From contig NW_026611593.1 in NCBI RefSeq assembly GCF_028502605.1, positions 2,790,001-2,854,000 on the forward strand: 64,000 nucleotides of DNA, written 5' to 3'. This document shows, one piece after another, positions 46,112 to 57,009 of this stretch; position 1 is the first letter of the stretch, and the number at the start of each line of letters is the position of its first letter. Source of the stretch: Trichoderma breve. Lineage: Eukaryota > Ascomycota > Sordariomycetes > Hypocreales > Hypocreaceae. Position numbers and translations under genes: made by a program. Below the pieces are notes generated by a model, which had not been told where the DNA came from, made no database searches, and worked only from the letters and a program-made list of their open reading frames with translations.

Positions 46112-47284
46112 ATGCGCATCCTGTCGTCAATTGCACCTTTGCTCCTGCTCATTGGCGGGAGTCTCGCAAAGAAGGCGCAGACCGATTCCTACGAGGAATT
46201 CAATAAGCTGGCGCAGCGCTCATCCCCGATCAAGTTGAATGATGCCACCTATGCCTCTCTGACGACCGCCCCGAGGAACCACAGTGTCGCTGTCCTTCTC
46301 ACTGCTCTGGAAACTAGATTTGGCTGCCAGCTTTGTCAGGAGTTCCAGCCCGAGTGGGATCTTCTAGGAAAGAGCTGGACTAAGGGCGACAAGACTGGCG
46401 AATCTCGGTTGATCTTTGGCACCTTGGATTTTGCTGATGGCCGCGAAACCTTCATTTCGGTGGGTAGTAAAGCTGCAATTGGATGGAGATGAACCTCATG
46501 GGCATGCTAACGCATCAATTCGTACCACAGCTTGGCCTTCAAACAGCCCCGGTGCTCATGCTGTTCAACCCAACCGTAGGACCTCATGCCGCAACCTCCC
46601 CAGAACCCTCTCGATACGACTTCACAGCAGGGTAAATCGACAGTCTCCAACGCTGCACGTTGCCATTGATGCTAATCATATCACAGGCCTCCAGCTGCTG
46701 AACAGGTCCATTCCTGGCTCTCCCGACAACTGCCAAACAGACCGCATCCCGCTGTAAAGCGACCAATTAACTGGCTCCGATGGGCTTCGACTATTACTCT
46801 GGTTCTTGGTGTTGGCACTGCGCTGGTGAGCGCATCTTCCTACGTGCTGCCCATCATCCAGAACCGCAACATTTGGGCCTCCGTCAGCCTGATCGCCATC
46901 CTTCTCTTCACTAGCGGACACATGTTCAACCACATCCGGAAAGTGCCGTACATTGTCGGAGATGGTAAGGGTGGAGTTAGCTACATTGCAGGCGGATTCC
47001 AGAGCCAACTTGGCCTGGAAACCCAGATCGTTGCTGCCATCTGTAAGACAAACTTCTTTTATACCATTTTGTTCAGAAAGCTAATGCACTGTGTGATAGA
47101 TGGAATACTCTCCTTTTGCGCCATTACTCTGGCTGTCAAGGTTCCGCGTATGGCCGACTCCAAGACTCAGCAAGTTGCGGTTGTTGTCTGGAGCATCACA
47201 CTGTTCCTCGTCTACAGCTTCCTCTTGAGCGTTTTCCGGGTCAAGAATGGCGGTTACCCATTCTCACTGCCACCTTTCATGTAA
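46112..47284 (+). CDS. ost3: Oligosaccharyltransferase subunit OST3/OST6
   Basis: Exons 46,112-46,459; 46,531-46,631; 46,687-47,042; 47,100-47,284 give 329 residues. This ER-membrane subunit of the N-glycosylation complex uses a luminal thioredoxin-like domain to hold cysteine-containing acceptor proteins. A signal peptide (MRILSSIAPLLLLIGGSLA) is followed by the redox motif FGCQLCQEF near residue 70 and the thioredoxin-like strand TAPVLMLFNPT. Four membrane spans follow (near WASTITLVLGVGTALVSASS, NIWASVSLIAILLFTSGHMF, GILSFCAITLAV and VVVWSITLFLVYSFLLSVF). The first donor is GTGGGT; the intron has a clear GCTAAC branch point. All four junctions conserve the frame. Confidence 0.95.
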
Positions 47285-47778
47285 ATGAAATGGCTAAGAA
47301 GAACAGAAAGTCGAGATATCGTGCATTAGGCACGTCATAAGTGAGAAGGCTGCATCCATTGAGCAGTCCCCACCATTGGAGATCTCAGCGGTGGTCAGTA
47401 GAAGCATTGCGCTGAGTATAGCTATGTGATTTCCGCATTCCGAATTCACCTGGTGTCATGGCACGCGCGTGCCGTCGCAATGGGCATGATTCATGTAAAA
47501 AAAAACTTGTGTTTCTATCTGGGTCTTTATCGGAAACACGAATCCGAATAAATTGCAGTTTTTGAGAATGTACGTTGGTAGTAGAGAATTTCAGGCGCCG
47601 TTGAAACAGCTGCGATATGCTTTTGACATGGCCGATTACATGGATGGATATACATGGCCTCTATGTAGCTAACCAAACGGATAGCTTCATGTCATGCGCA
47701 AAGCATTGTCGGGTCCAGATTGTTACTACACCATTGAGGTGCCTAATCAGCCTAGCAGCTTCGATATCCATGGCCTCT
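47285..47778. other. Spacer 3' of OST3
   Basis: Ordinary intergenic DNA with a GCACGCGCGTGCC palindrome near 47,462. It holds no gene that I can see. Confidence 0.5.
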
Positions 47779-47827
47779 TATGCGCTCTGGTTAACGAAGT
47801 TGCAACACACGTCGCTAGCCTATCGAT
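47779..47827 (+). repeat. 49-bp direct repeat, left copy
   Basis: Begins TATGCGCTCTGGTTAACG, contains AAGTTGCAACACACG and ends TATCGAT. It pairs with 48,413-48,461 in the same orientation: 43 of 49 positions agree and all six differences are transitions. Confidence 0.85.
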
Positions 47828-47976
47828 CTCACCAAATTGATCCTTGATAGCCTCCTGTTCTCCGCGATCTGACTCTCCTGCCGCGTTGACCTTGGAAATT
47901 TCCGCGGTTGGGGCGCTTGGTAGGCCTCCCTGGAGCCGTGTAGCCTGAGCTGGGGAAGCCAGAGGGTAGCAAGTCC

Positions 47977-48370
47977 CTATTCTCCATCTCGATCCCACTC
48001 GACTACGGCCTTGTCCATCAGTTCATCGAGAGTCAGTTCGGGACCATCGCCGCAGCCAGCTACCTTGTAGCGCGCTTCGATGCGAAATCGGAAATCATAG
48101 AAAGACGGTCCTAGGTTTTGGAAAAAATAATAACTGGCGGAGTTCCTGGGGAAAGTCAAGTTGCATGCGGTCTATTTCGTGGAGGCGATCCTTAAAGGCT
48201 AGGATGTAGTCCCTGATGTCGTGATAATACTGCAGGTTATCTGTGCTTAAACCCTTTACGAGTTCTACAATGTAATTGGCTCTGGCTTCATTTCTGGAGG
48301 TCGCGATAGGCCGTTGGGGCGCCTGCATGTTGACGTATCTTCTCTCCATGCCATATAGCGTGAGCAGCAC
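47977..48370 (-). pseudogene. Frameshifted Gag-like relic
   Basis: Two minus-strand frames join with one shift near 48,120-48,150. The first reads RNEARANYIVELVKGLS, YYHDIRDYILAFKDRLHEIDRMQLDFP. The second continues NSASYYFFQNLGPSFYDFRF, RIEARYKVAG and ELTLDELMDKAVVEWDRDGE. Composition, the helical LHEID-LDFP step and the FxNLGPSF motif recall the capsid-like N-terminal part of Ty1/copia-type Gag proteins. No zinc knuckle, protease or polymerase follows. The relic lies between two 49-bp direct repeats. Identification is tentative; it could be a decayed host gene instead. Confidence 0.45.
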
Positions 48371-48412
48371 CGACGAATGCTAGCTGGAGAGTCCGTATTC
48401 ATTCGATTCCAG

Positions 48413-48461
48413 TATGCGCCTTGGTTGGCGAAGTTGCAACACACGCCGCTAGCTTATCGAT
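48413..48461 (+). repeat. 49-bp direct repeat, right copy
   Basis: Partner of 47,779-47,827, starting 634 bases downstream in the same orientation. No similarity extends on either side, so the unit is well bounded. Confidence 0.85.
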
Positions 48462-48578
48462 ACACCCCACTTACTGGGGTTAGCTGGTTTAGTTGGCTCG
48501 TTGCGGCGCCGTGCCTTAGTCAGCTAGTCGTACCCTAATTGCCCTCACTGACCGCTCTGCCACTAGCTCAGCAACGGA

Positions 48579-48595
48579 CCAATCAGAGCCCCAAT
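48579..48595 (+). promoter_or_regulatory. Pair of CCAAT boxes upstream of eL18
   Basis: CCAAT at 48,579-48,583 and again at 48,591-48,595, 12 bases apart and about 110-125 bases before the eL18 start codon. This is consistent with a housekeeping promoter bound by the CCAAT-binding complex; function is inferred from motif and position only. Confidence 0.5.
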
Positions 48596-48702
48596 CGAAG
48601 TCCCAAGCCCTGAAATTTCTGGGAAAAGTTCACCTTGATATTCACGGCCATCGTCGACTTTACAATAGCCTATCATCAAGCTTTTCAGCAACAGCCGTCG
48701 CC

Positions 48703-49539
48703 ATGGGTACGTGAAAAAAAACTGATATAGCCTGTGTATGCGAGTGGTGATGATACCTCGTGTATCTCGCTGCGACTTGAGCGCCGTCTTTTCACAAAGA
48801 TGTGCTGCCATTTTTGAGCATGAACCATCTGGCTGACGACGGTTTTCCAATTTTCCAGGTATCGATCTCGACCGCCACCACGTCAAGGGCACTCACCGCA
48901 AGGCCCCCAAGAGCGACAATGTCTACTTGAAGCTCCTGGTCAAGCTGTACCGCTTCCTGGCTCGTAAGTTGGAATCCGAAATCGTGGCACGAAAGCTTTC
49001 GTGCTGGCTGCATTGAGCGACTAACGTTTTTTTGCGATACCAGGCCGAACCGATGCCGCTTTCAACAAGGTTGTTCTCCGACGACTTTTCATGTCCAAGA
49101 TCAACCGCCCTCCCGTTTCCCTGTCCCGCATTGTTTCCAACATCGGCAAGGAGGAGAAGCGCACCGTCGTCATTGTCGGCACCGTCACCGATGACAACCG
49201 TCTCCTGACCTTCCCCAAGGCCACCGTTGCCGCCCTCCGCTTCACTGCCACCGCCCGTGCCCGCATTGTCGCTGCTGGTGGTGAGGCCATCACCCTGGAC
49301 CAGCTTGCTCTCCGTGCTCCTACCGGTAGCAACACCCTGATCCTCCGTGGACCCAAGAACAGCCGTGAGGCCGTCAAGCACTTCGGCTTCGGTCCCCACA
49401 AGCACAAGGTACGCCATATTTGGACTTGGCAATCGTTTAATAATACTAACCCGTGTTACAGAAACCCTTCGTCGAGTCCAAGGGTCGCAAGTTCGAGCGC
49501 GCTCGTGGTCGCAGACGCTCTCGTGGCTTCAAGGTCTAA
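48703..49539 (+). CDS. rpl18: 60S ribosomal protein eL18
   Basis: Exons 48,703-48,706; 48,859-48,963; 49,044-49,408; 49,462-49,539 give 183 residues. It is a structural protein of the large cytosolic subunit. Family hallmarks are [20 protein letters not shown] at the start, [66 protein letters not shown] and the basic end [11 protein letters not shown]. Exon 1 is only four bases (ATGG), a common arrangement in fungal ribosomal protein genes. Codon use is strongly biased to C-ending codons (GTC, ACC, CGC), as expected for very high expression. Confidence 0.98.
48987..49004. repeat. Perfect 18-bp palindrome in eL18 intron 2
   Basis: GCACGAAAGCTTTCGTGC reads the same on both strands and would form a short hairpin in the pre-mRNA between the donor and the GACTAAC branch point of an 80-nt intron. 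Confidence 0.85.
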
Positions 49540-49744
49540 ATTTGGTTGGAAGAAAAAATGGGCAAGCATCAGGGTGGAGATACTTTTTATCTTCGATTTT
49601 CGCTTTATGTATGGGACCTAAATGGGATGGCGTGACTTGATATCATTCGAACCTAAAAATTTCGTGCCTGGACATGGCCAAATTGATGATCTGCTTGACC
49701 AATTCATCGTAGCATTGAATCGTGATGACATTTGTGTGTTTATT

Positions 49745-51119
49745 CTAGTGATCAATAGTAGCCTTGCCCTTTCTATAAAGTGCAACGAAATACGCCTCCT
49801 TGCTTTCCTGTAGCACTTATCAGTATGCTTTCTCGTGTATGGATGTACGTGGTTTGGGCTTACTGCTCTAGATGATTCTGGTTTCTCTCTATACACTTCT
49901 GAGAAGAGCACTTTGAGCTGCTGTTCCAACGACTTATCCATCGCTCCTGTGTAGAATTTGCAGACAAGATGGCCGCCGGGTTTGAGTGTGTCGCTGGCAA
50001 AATGAAGTGCAGCCTCGCAAAGATTCTGCATGTCGTCAGGATCATGTTCTTATCATTTTCCAGTTAGTAGAAGCCTGGGATTTGGTCTTACCATGCTGCC
50101 CGCATGATCTCGAGACGCAATGCCGCTCGTGTTCATCAGCCTGTTATAAGGGTTACTTAAACTTCTTGAACTATATCCAGATGCTTGTTCCCATGGTTCT
50201 GACATATCACTTAACACGACCTATAACGAGGTCAGCATCGGAGCACAACTATCACTGTTATCAATTACAAGACATGGTTGACGAACATCCACAAGATTTC
50301 TCGAAGTCGACTCTGCTGATGTGCTACTAGACGGAGAGCCTGTGGTCTCTGCTGAGTGTCTCTCTCGATCAATGTAGCTCGGCTGGTCGATGATGGTATT
50401 TTCTGGCAGCGTATCGCCATCTTCATCAACATCGTCTCTCCCGGCTTTAGGAGGTCTGTCGCTGTGGCTTTGGGCAATGAACTCCTTGACGAGTTTTTGA
50501 ACTATCGGGGACAAGAAGTCTCCCTGGAATGCCGCAACACCTTGAGGGGGTTGAGCTGGTATAAGATCGATACCGATAACACGGCCATGAGGTCGAGTGC
50601 GATCAACGGCAACCTATAAAGAACATGTGAATCTCCCAGTTTATTCGAATACGGGGGCCGAGACTGGACATGGATACGAAGATACGACATACTTGTGACC
50701 AACTGCCGGGCGCATATCCCTGGAGAGAAGAGAACAAGTTTTAGAGGCTTGCAATTTGAATTGATGGCCTGATTTATGTATAACTTACTAGATCAACTAC
50801 AGTTTGATCTTTCTTGAAGAGCTTGTACTTGGAGTCGATCTTTATTCACATTAATACTATGAAAGCTGGTAGAAATGTGAAGACGGGGCAGTCTTGCCTC
50901 CAACAGCTTGAAAGCTGCTCTACTTTTGAGTCCCTGAACTTTAGCATGGCGGACATATGCATCGCGACCTTGACGCTGTTTCCATTGAGTCCCAGAGGAA
51001 GATGGCCTTGCCCCGTTCAGCCGGAGGGCGGAACTCAGAGAAGCGGCGTGTGATGTAAGAACCCAGGGGCGTAGGATTAATCGGAGACTCCGTGGAACAG
51101 CCTGATATGGACGTAACAT
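49745..51119 (-). CDS. mrm2: Mitochondrial rRNA 2'-O-methyltransferase Mrm2 (FtsJ/RrmJ family)
   Basis: Exons 51,119-50,898; 50,839-50,789; 50,719-50,693; 50,613-50,287; 50,220-50,092; 50,025-49,864; 49,807-49,745 give 326 residues. The family methylates a uridine in the peptidyl-transferase region of the large mitochondrial rRNA. The K-D-K-E catalytic set is complete: Lys in SRAAFKLLE, Asp in VVLSDMSEP, Lys in GHLVCKFY and Glu in ESKEAYFVALYRKG. The SAM loop is DLGYAPGSWSQVA. The N-terminus is Arg/Ser/Leu-rich, like a mitochondrial presequence. The middle (residues 130-200) carries a low-complexity Asp/Ser insertion. Intron 1 has a GC donor (GAG/GCAAGA) with acceptor AAAG, and exon 3 is a 27-nt microexon. 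Confidence 0.9.
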
Positions 51120-51839
51120 GTTCCCATTCGTAGGATTTTCATGTCAATGGCTGTCGAAAAGGCGTCTCCGAGAGTTTGTTTGCTTTGGGAGAGGTTCAAA
51201 GCTTGTAGCTCCATCGCTGAGATCTAGATAAGATAACCATTTACGCAGCCATATGCTAGGTGGGATTATATAATATGGCTTTTACAATATTAAACTACAG
51301 CAAGAGACCATGATGATATTATAGAATTTAATAAAATAGTCTTATTATTCTGTATTTTTGTATTTAGATCCCATGTATTTTCAAACTTGATGTGGTATAA
51401 AATCAGAGAGTAAACAAAGCAAAAATTAACTATAAAATATGACATTTAACAACAAAACAATCCCCAAAATCACTTTATTAATTCCTGTTAAATTCTGCTT
51501 TACGGAAATTCTTAAATCGCCTTTTAACATATACTTTTTGCCTAAATGCTATTGTGTTTTTGGCTTGTTACTCCTCCAACTGGCTTAGCGTCAAACTTGC
51601 TCTGCGGCAAGGCTGCCAATCAGCGTCTCAGGTAGCCACTCACTACCCGACCTTTATGGAGCAATAGTTACTCTCGCTCTTGAGCAGCCAAATTCACCTT
51701 CAACTCGCGGCTTGCCGTCCTTCTTCTACTCGCCATATCTTCGATACCCGCCATATTCTACCTTGAGAGCATCTTCTCTCGTACGAAAACCACCCACCGG
51801 ACCATCTTTGAAAGTTGCGATCCGCCTGTTCTCTAAAGA
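51120..51839. other. Intergenic region with an A+T-rich patch
   Basis: The part 51,240-51,560 is clearly A+T-rich but keeps normal CpA and TpG, so it is not RIP-treated DNA like region 1. No gene recognised. Confidence 0.6.
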
Positions 51840-54166
51840 ATGGCTGTCGTAAGTGCACACTGTTCTCTTCCTGGTCTCTCTCAACCCTGGCTCTCGTGGC
51901 AGATCGGGGAGCTGCCCGTTCGGGGTTCCTCTGGATTCCTACACCACAGAAGGCATTTCGCCGTGTCTTTTTTACTCTAGTAGCATCTACCTCGTGTCCT
52001 GATGCTACCCTTCCACTTGGAAACTGGGAATGCGGGACGAAACATGGCCGCCCGCATCGCCACACGCCCCTCTACCCACGATTGTTGCTGCGCTGTTCGT
52101 TTGGACGTTGAGTTGGCTAACGGTTGCAGCCTCGAGCATATGCCCCTGGCTACATACAAAATGGTGCGACTAGCCTTCCATCGCCTGGAGCAGCGCCTCT
52201 CCTACCCAACCAAGGCCGTATCATCCAGACGGGACCCATAAGGATTCTCTGCATTGCAGACGTTAGAGGTATATTGCGGGCATCGTGTTACGGATGACAT
52301 CCGCTGACATCCCGTCCAGGAAACCTACGATCACTCAACGAGCTTGCCAAACAGGCTCAGGCTGACCACATCATCCACACTGGCGACTTCGGATTCTACG
52401 ATCACACATCTCTGGAACGGATTGTGGAGAAGACTCTGAAGCACGTAGCACAGTACTCACCACTCATCTCTGAACCAGTCAAGAAGGCTATTCAGCAGGG
52501 TGGCCCTGGCTCTGTGAAATCCAGATTCTCTGCAAGCGACCTGCCTCTTTCCGAACTCCCTCTGTTACTCAGTGGAGAGCTGAAGCTCGATGTTCCAGTC
52601 TATACCGTCTGGGGTGCTTGTGAGGATGTTCGCGTTCTTGAGAAGTTCAGGTCGTCTGAGTACAAGGTCCACAACCTCCACATCATCGACGAAGCCCGCT
52701 CCATGCTGCTGGAAGTAGGTGGTGTAAAGCTCCGACTTCTCGGTCTCGGTGGCGCTGTGGTAATGCATAAATTATTTGATAATGGAGAGGGCCGAACCAC
52801 TATCGCAGGCGGACAAGGTACCATGTGGACGACCCTGCTGCAGATGGGTGAGCTGGTCGATACTGCCCATCGTGTCTACGATCCTACCGAGACTCGAGTC
52901 TTTATTACGCACGCCTCTCCCGCCCGAGAGGGTATACTGAATCAGCTCTCTGTTACTCTGAAGGCGGACTTTTCTATTTCGGCCGGACTCCACTTCAGGT
53001 ATGGAAGCTCTTACAACGAATTCAGCGTCAATCCTACGTTGGATCACTACCGCGGGAAGCTCGCTGCCTCAAAAGCCTCGTTCAACGACGTTTGGGAAAC
53101 CGTTCGAGGAGAAGTTGAGCCTGCTATCCAGCAGAACGAGGCCCAGCAAAACCTACTGAAGAATGCCCTGCAAATTGTAGAAAAGATGCCCACAACAGCT
53201 GCTGGTGGAAACCCATTTGGAGGTCCAGTGGGCCAGGGTGCTTTGGGCGCAGTTGACGAAAGCGCTTTCAAGAATATGTGGAATTTCAACCTTGCCGATG
53301 CTGCTTTTGGTTATCTGGTACTGGAAATCCAGGATGGACGAATCGGAACCGAGATGCGAGCTCAGGGATTCAACTTTTCGCACCGAGGAGCCAAGCAGCA
53401 GTCCTCTAATGCTCCTACAACGGCTGCTGCTGCTCCCCCCGCAAGCGCGACTTCTCCTGCTGTCCCCCCTGCCCAAATCGCCAAACAATCGCCACCAGCT
53501 CAACAGCCCAAGCCCGCTGCAGCTGCCCCCGTCCCTACGATACCGAACCGATCAACTCCACAGCCTACTGCGGGTAATGCTCCAGCTAACAAAGAAACCG
53601 AAAAGGCTTCGGCTTCGATTAATGGATCAGCAAACGCCCCTGAGCCAGCAACCTCACCAATCCCAAAGACGTCTGCATCTGATATCATTGGCCTGTTCAT
53701 TATGAATGTCAACACGGACGAGCAGTGCCGCGATCTGTTTGATGAGGCTGACAAGTCCAAGATTCTCAAGATTGAGAAATGGGGTGGCTCAAACAAGGTT
53801 GTCCAATTCAGAACGATTGAGGACCGCGACGGAGCCATGGGCAGACTACCGGAAGCCGTCAAGACACGAACCACGGAGGATCGATCAAAACCTCTGGTCA
53901 AGATCTTCCACCACCGAGAGGGCAAGCCTTTCAATACCCGCGGCAATGCTGGAACCTGGGGCGGCAGCGGACGAGGCGGTGCTGCTTCAAGTGGATATCG
54001 CAGTGCTGGTGGAACCAGTGATTCCGAGAGCAACCGGCGAGGAGGACGCGGAGGACGCGGAGGGCGAGGTAGCGAGCGAGGCCGTGGATCTCGGGGACGA
54101 GGAGGTCTAAAGGGGGATTCAGGCGTGTCATCCGCAGCGGCACCCTCGACTCCTACTGCCGATTAG
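51840..54166 (+). CDS. DUF2433 metallophosphoesterase-like protein with RGG tail
   Basis: Exons 51,840-51,848; 52,130-52,268; 52,320-54,166 give 664 residues (MAVPRAYAPGYIQNG...). The fungal DUF2433 family has a calcineurin-like phosphoesterase fold. Seen here are ILCIADVRGNLRSLNELA, then HIIHTGDFGFYD, VYTVWGACED and VFITHASPAREG. The first metal motif reads D-V-R where active enzymes have D-x-H. From residue 385 the chain is Ala/Pro/Gln-rich linker, then an RRM-like globular segment (SDIIGLFIMNVNTDEQCRDLF, KILKIEKWGGSNKVVQFRT, DRDGAMGRLPEAV). It ends in a Gly-Arg-rich RGG tail (GGRGGRGGRGSERGRGSRGR). RNA binding is therefore likely and enzyme activity doubtful; both are inferences. The ATG plus two codons was chosen for its GTAAGT donor and in-frame join after a GCTAAC branch point. 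Confidence 0.85.
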
Positions 54167-54608
54167 TAAACGCGGTCAAGGAGCATCGAGTTCCCTGATT
54201 GTCTTCGCCACTTGTAACGGCACTCTTCTTTTGTTTTTTTCAGGCGCGCCCAGCCTTGAGAATTTTATCTCATTCACGTGGTTTTCCTTTGGGACAATCT
54301 GGCGTTAGGCTCTGGAAGGTATGAGAGCAAGGTCCAGAACTTTTCATGGTATACATATGTATCTCATGAGCTTCCGGGAGGATTAAGTGTCGGGCTTGAG
54401 AATATTAGCCTTCGTCTTTCGATTGGTACCTCAAGTAGTTAGGTCACAAAAAATTTCTTATGCGACGTCTTCTGTTTATGAATGATGGCCACTGTACGCT
54501 AGTGATATCGTGAAAGATTAATTTCTATTTATTTTATTTCGGAGCGCCAGTAATTGGTGTCTCCGCAAGATAATATACATAAACAATCGCCTACATATGA
54601 GGGAGCAA
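54167..54608. other. Convergent 3' spacer
   Basis: Spacer between the DUF2433 gene (+) and coq5 (-). It holds both 3' ends; no gene seen. Confidence 0.6.
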
Positions 54609-55928
<1,320 letters not shown>

Positions 55929-56105
55929 CTACAGTCTTGCTGCCGCTTCAATGTCTTGTTGAGTTCCGACTTGGTTGGCTTGGCGATAAGCGACAAGAGC
56001 TTGGACAAAGTGGTGGATACTCTTTTGGAAGAACCAGCCAATCAGCGCGATGAGGATGAAGAGGCCGAGGATGAGCATCACCAAGTTGACTGCGGGAGGG
56101 GCCAT
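55929..56105 (-). CDS. 58-residue single-pass membrane microprotein
   Basis: Single-exon frame starting MAPPAVNLVMLILGLFILIA, with one hydrophobic span (about residues 7-28) followed by FFQKSIHHFVQALVAYRQAN and a soluble end IEAAARL. I do not recognise a named family. The codon pattern, the clean start after an A-rich leader and the amphipathic helix after the span argue for a real gene. The frame is also open 49 codons upstream, but that part is Asn/Lys/Ile-rich leader. A role as a small subunit or regulator of a membrane complex is possible, without evidence. Confidence 0.65.
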   Translation of the reverse strand: MAPPAVNLVMLILGLFILIALIGWFFQKSIHHFVQALVAYRQANQVGTQQDIEAAARL

Positions 56106-57009
56106 TTGGAGAAGAATATTTTGAGGAGAGAAAAGGGATTGAGATGGATAGAATATCGTGTTTTTTTTATTGTTGTTTTTGATAATCTTGACTGCAAGTT
56201 GCAGTGTGATGCTGCTGGTGATGCAGTTGGCGATGTGTGATGATGGCTTCAACTGGAGAACTGGAGATGCGACATGCTCATCGAGGGTTTCGAGTCCGCG
56301 TAAAATAATTAAAAAATCATGGAATTATTATTATGAAATTAAATTGAATGAATTTGTTCGAATATCCCCAAGCAATTGTGTCTGACAGCTGATCGATCGT
56401 CTTCTTGTCTAGTCTGCCACCTGGCTGCCAATTACCCTCCTAGCATCCACGCATGGAATGTCGAGCACCTATGACTCCAAGGCTAATCCAACTGAAAAGA
56501 ACATAAAACGAAGAAAGCTCAATATTTTGTATAAATATTGACAGAAAGCAGGATTAGGTGCATTTGAAGTTTGCTGCATTTGTACATTAATAGGTAGTAC
56601 GAATAGGTAGAGGTGAATTACATAAAGCAAGCATCAAGCACCAAGCACCAAACTCAAGAGCCGAGCAACTCTCATCATCTCCCCCAACTTTCATAGTTCA
56701 AAGACGTCAAAACAGACACTTTCTGATTTTCGAGACAGTCTCTTCTTCTATAATAATAAAAGCATCTCCAGCCACTCGTGAGGCCGGCTTAGTGCTCAAC
56801 TTGGAAACCTCGGACAACCAACCCCGGGTTAGCGCTGACGGATTCTGTCGGCTCAATTGTGACCGCTCTCTATCGGCAGACTCGCGCCTTATCCCGAGCT
56901 CAACCACAGGGAACCAGAGCCATCCCCGGATTTCTTATAATTAAAAAAGTTGGGGTCTGTCATCTTGCTGGATCTTGGATTGTGATTGTCAATTCTTCCA
57001 GCAGCCAAA
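56106..57009. other. Divergent promoter region
   Basis: About 900 bases between the microprotein gene (-) and the BCKDH E1-alpha gene (+). It contains short AAGCACCAAGCACCAA direct repeats near 56,635. No gene or RNA recognised. Confidence 0.6.

Noticed and set aside
48740..48832. C/D snoRNA-like GTGATGA ... CTGA in eL18 intron 1
   Set aside because: CTGAC is also the expected branch point, no D'/C' pair or terminal stem is seen, and no guide matches rRNA that I know.
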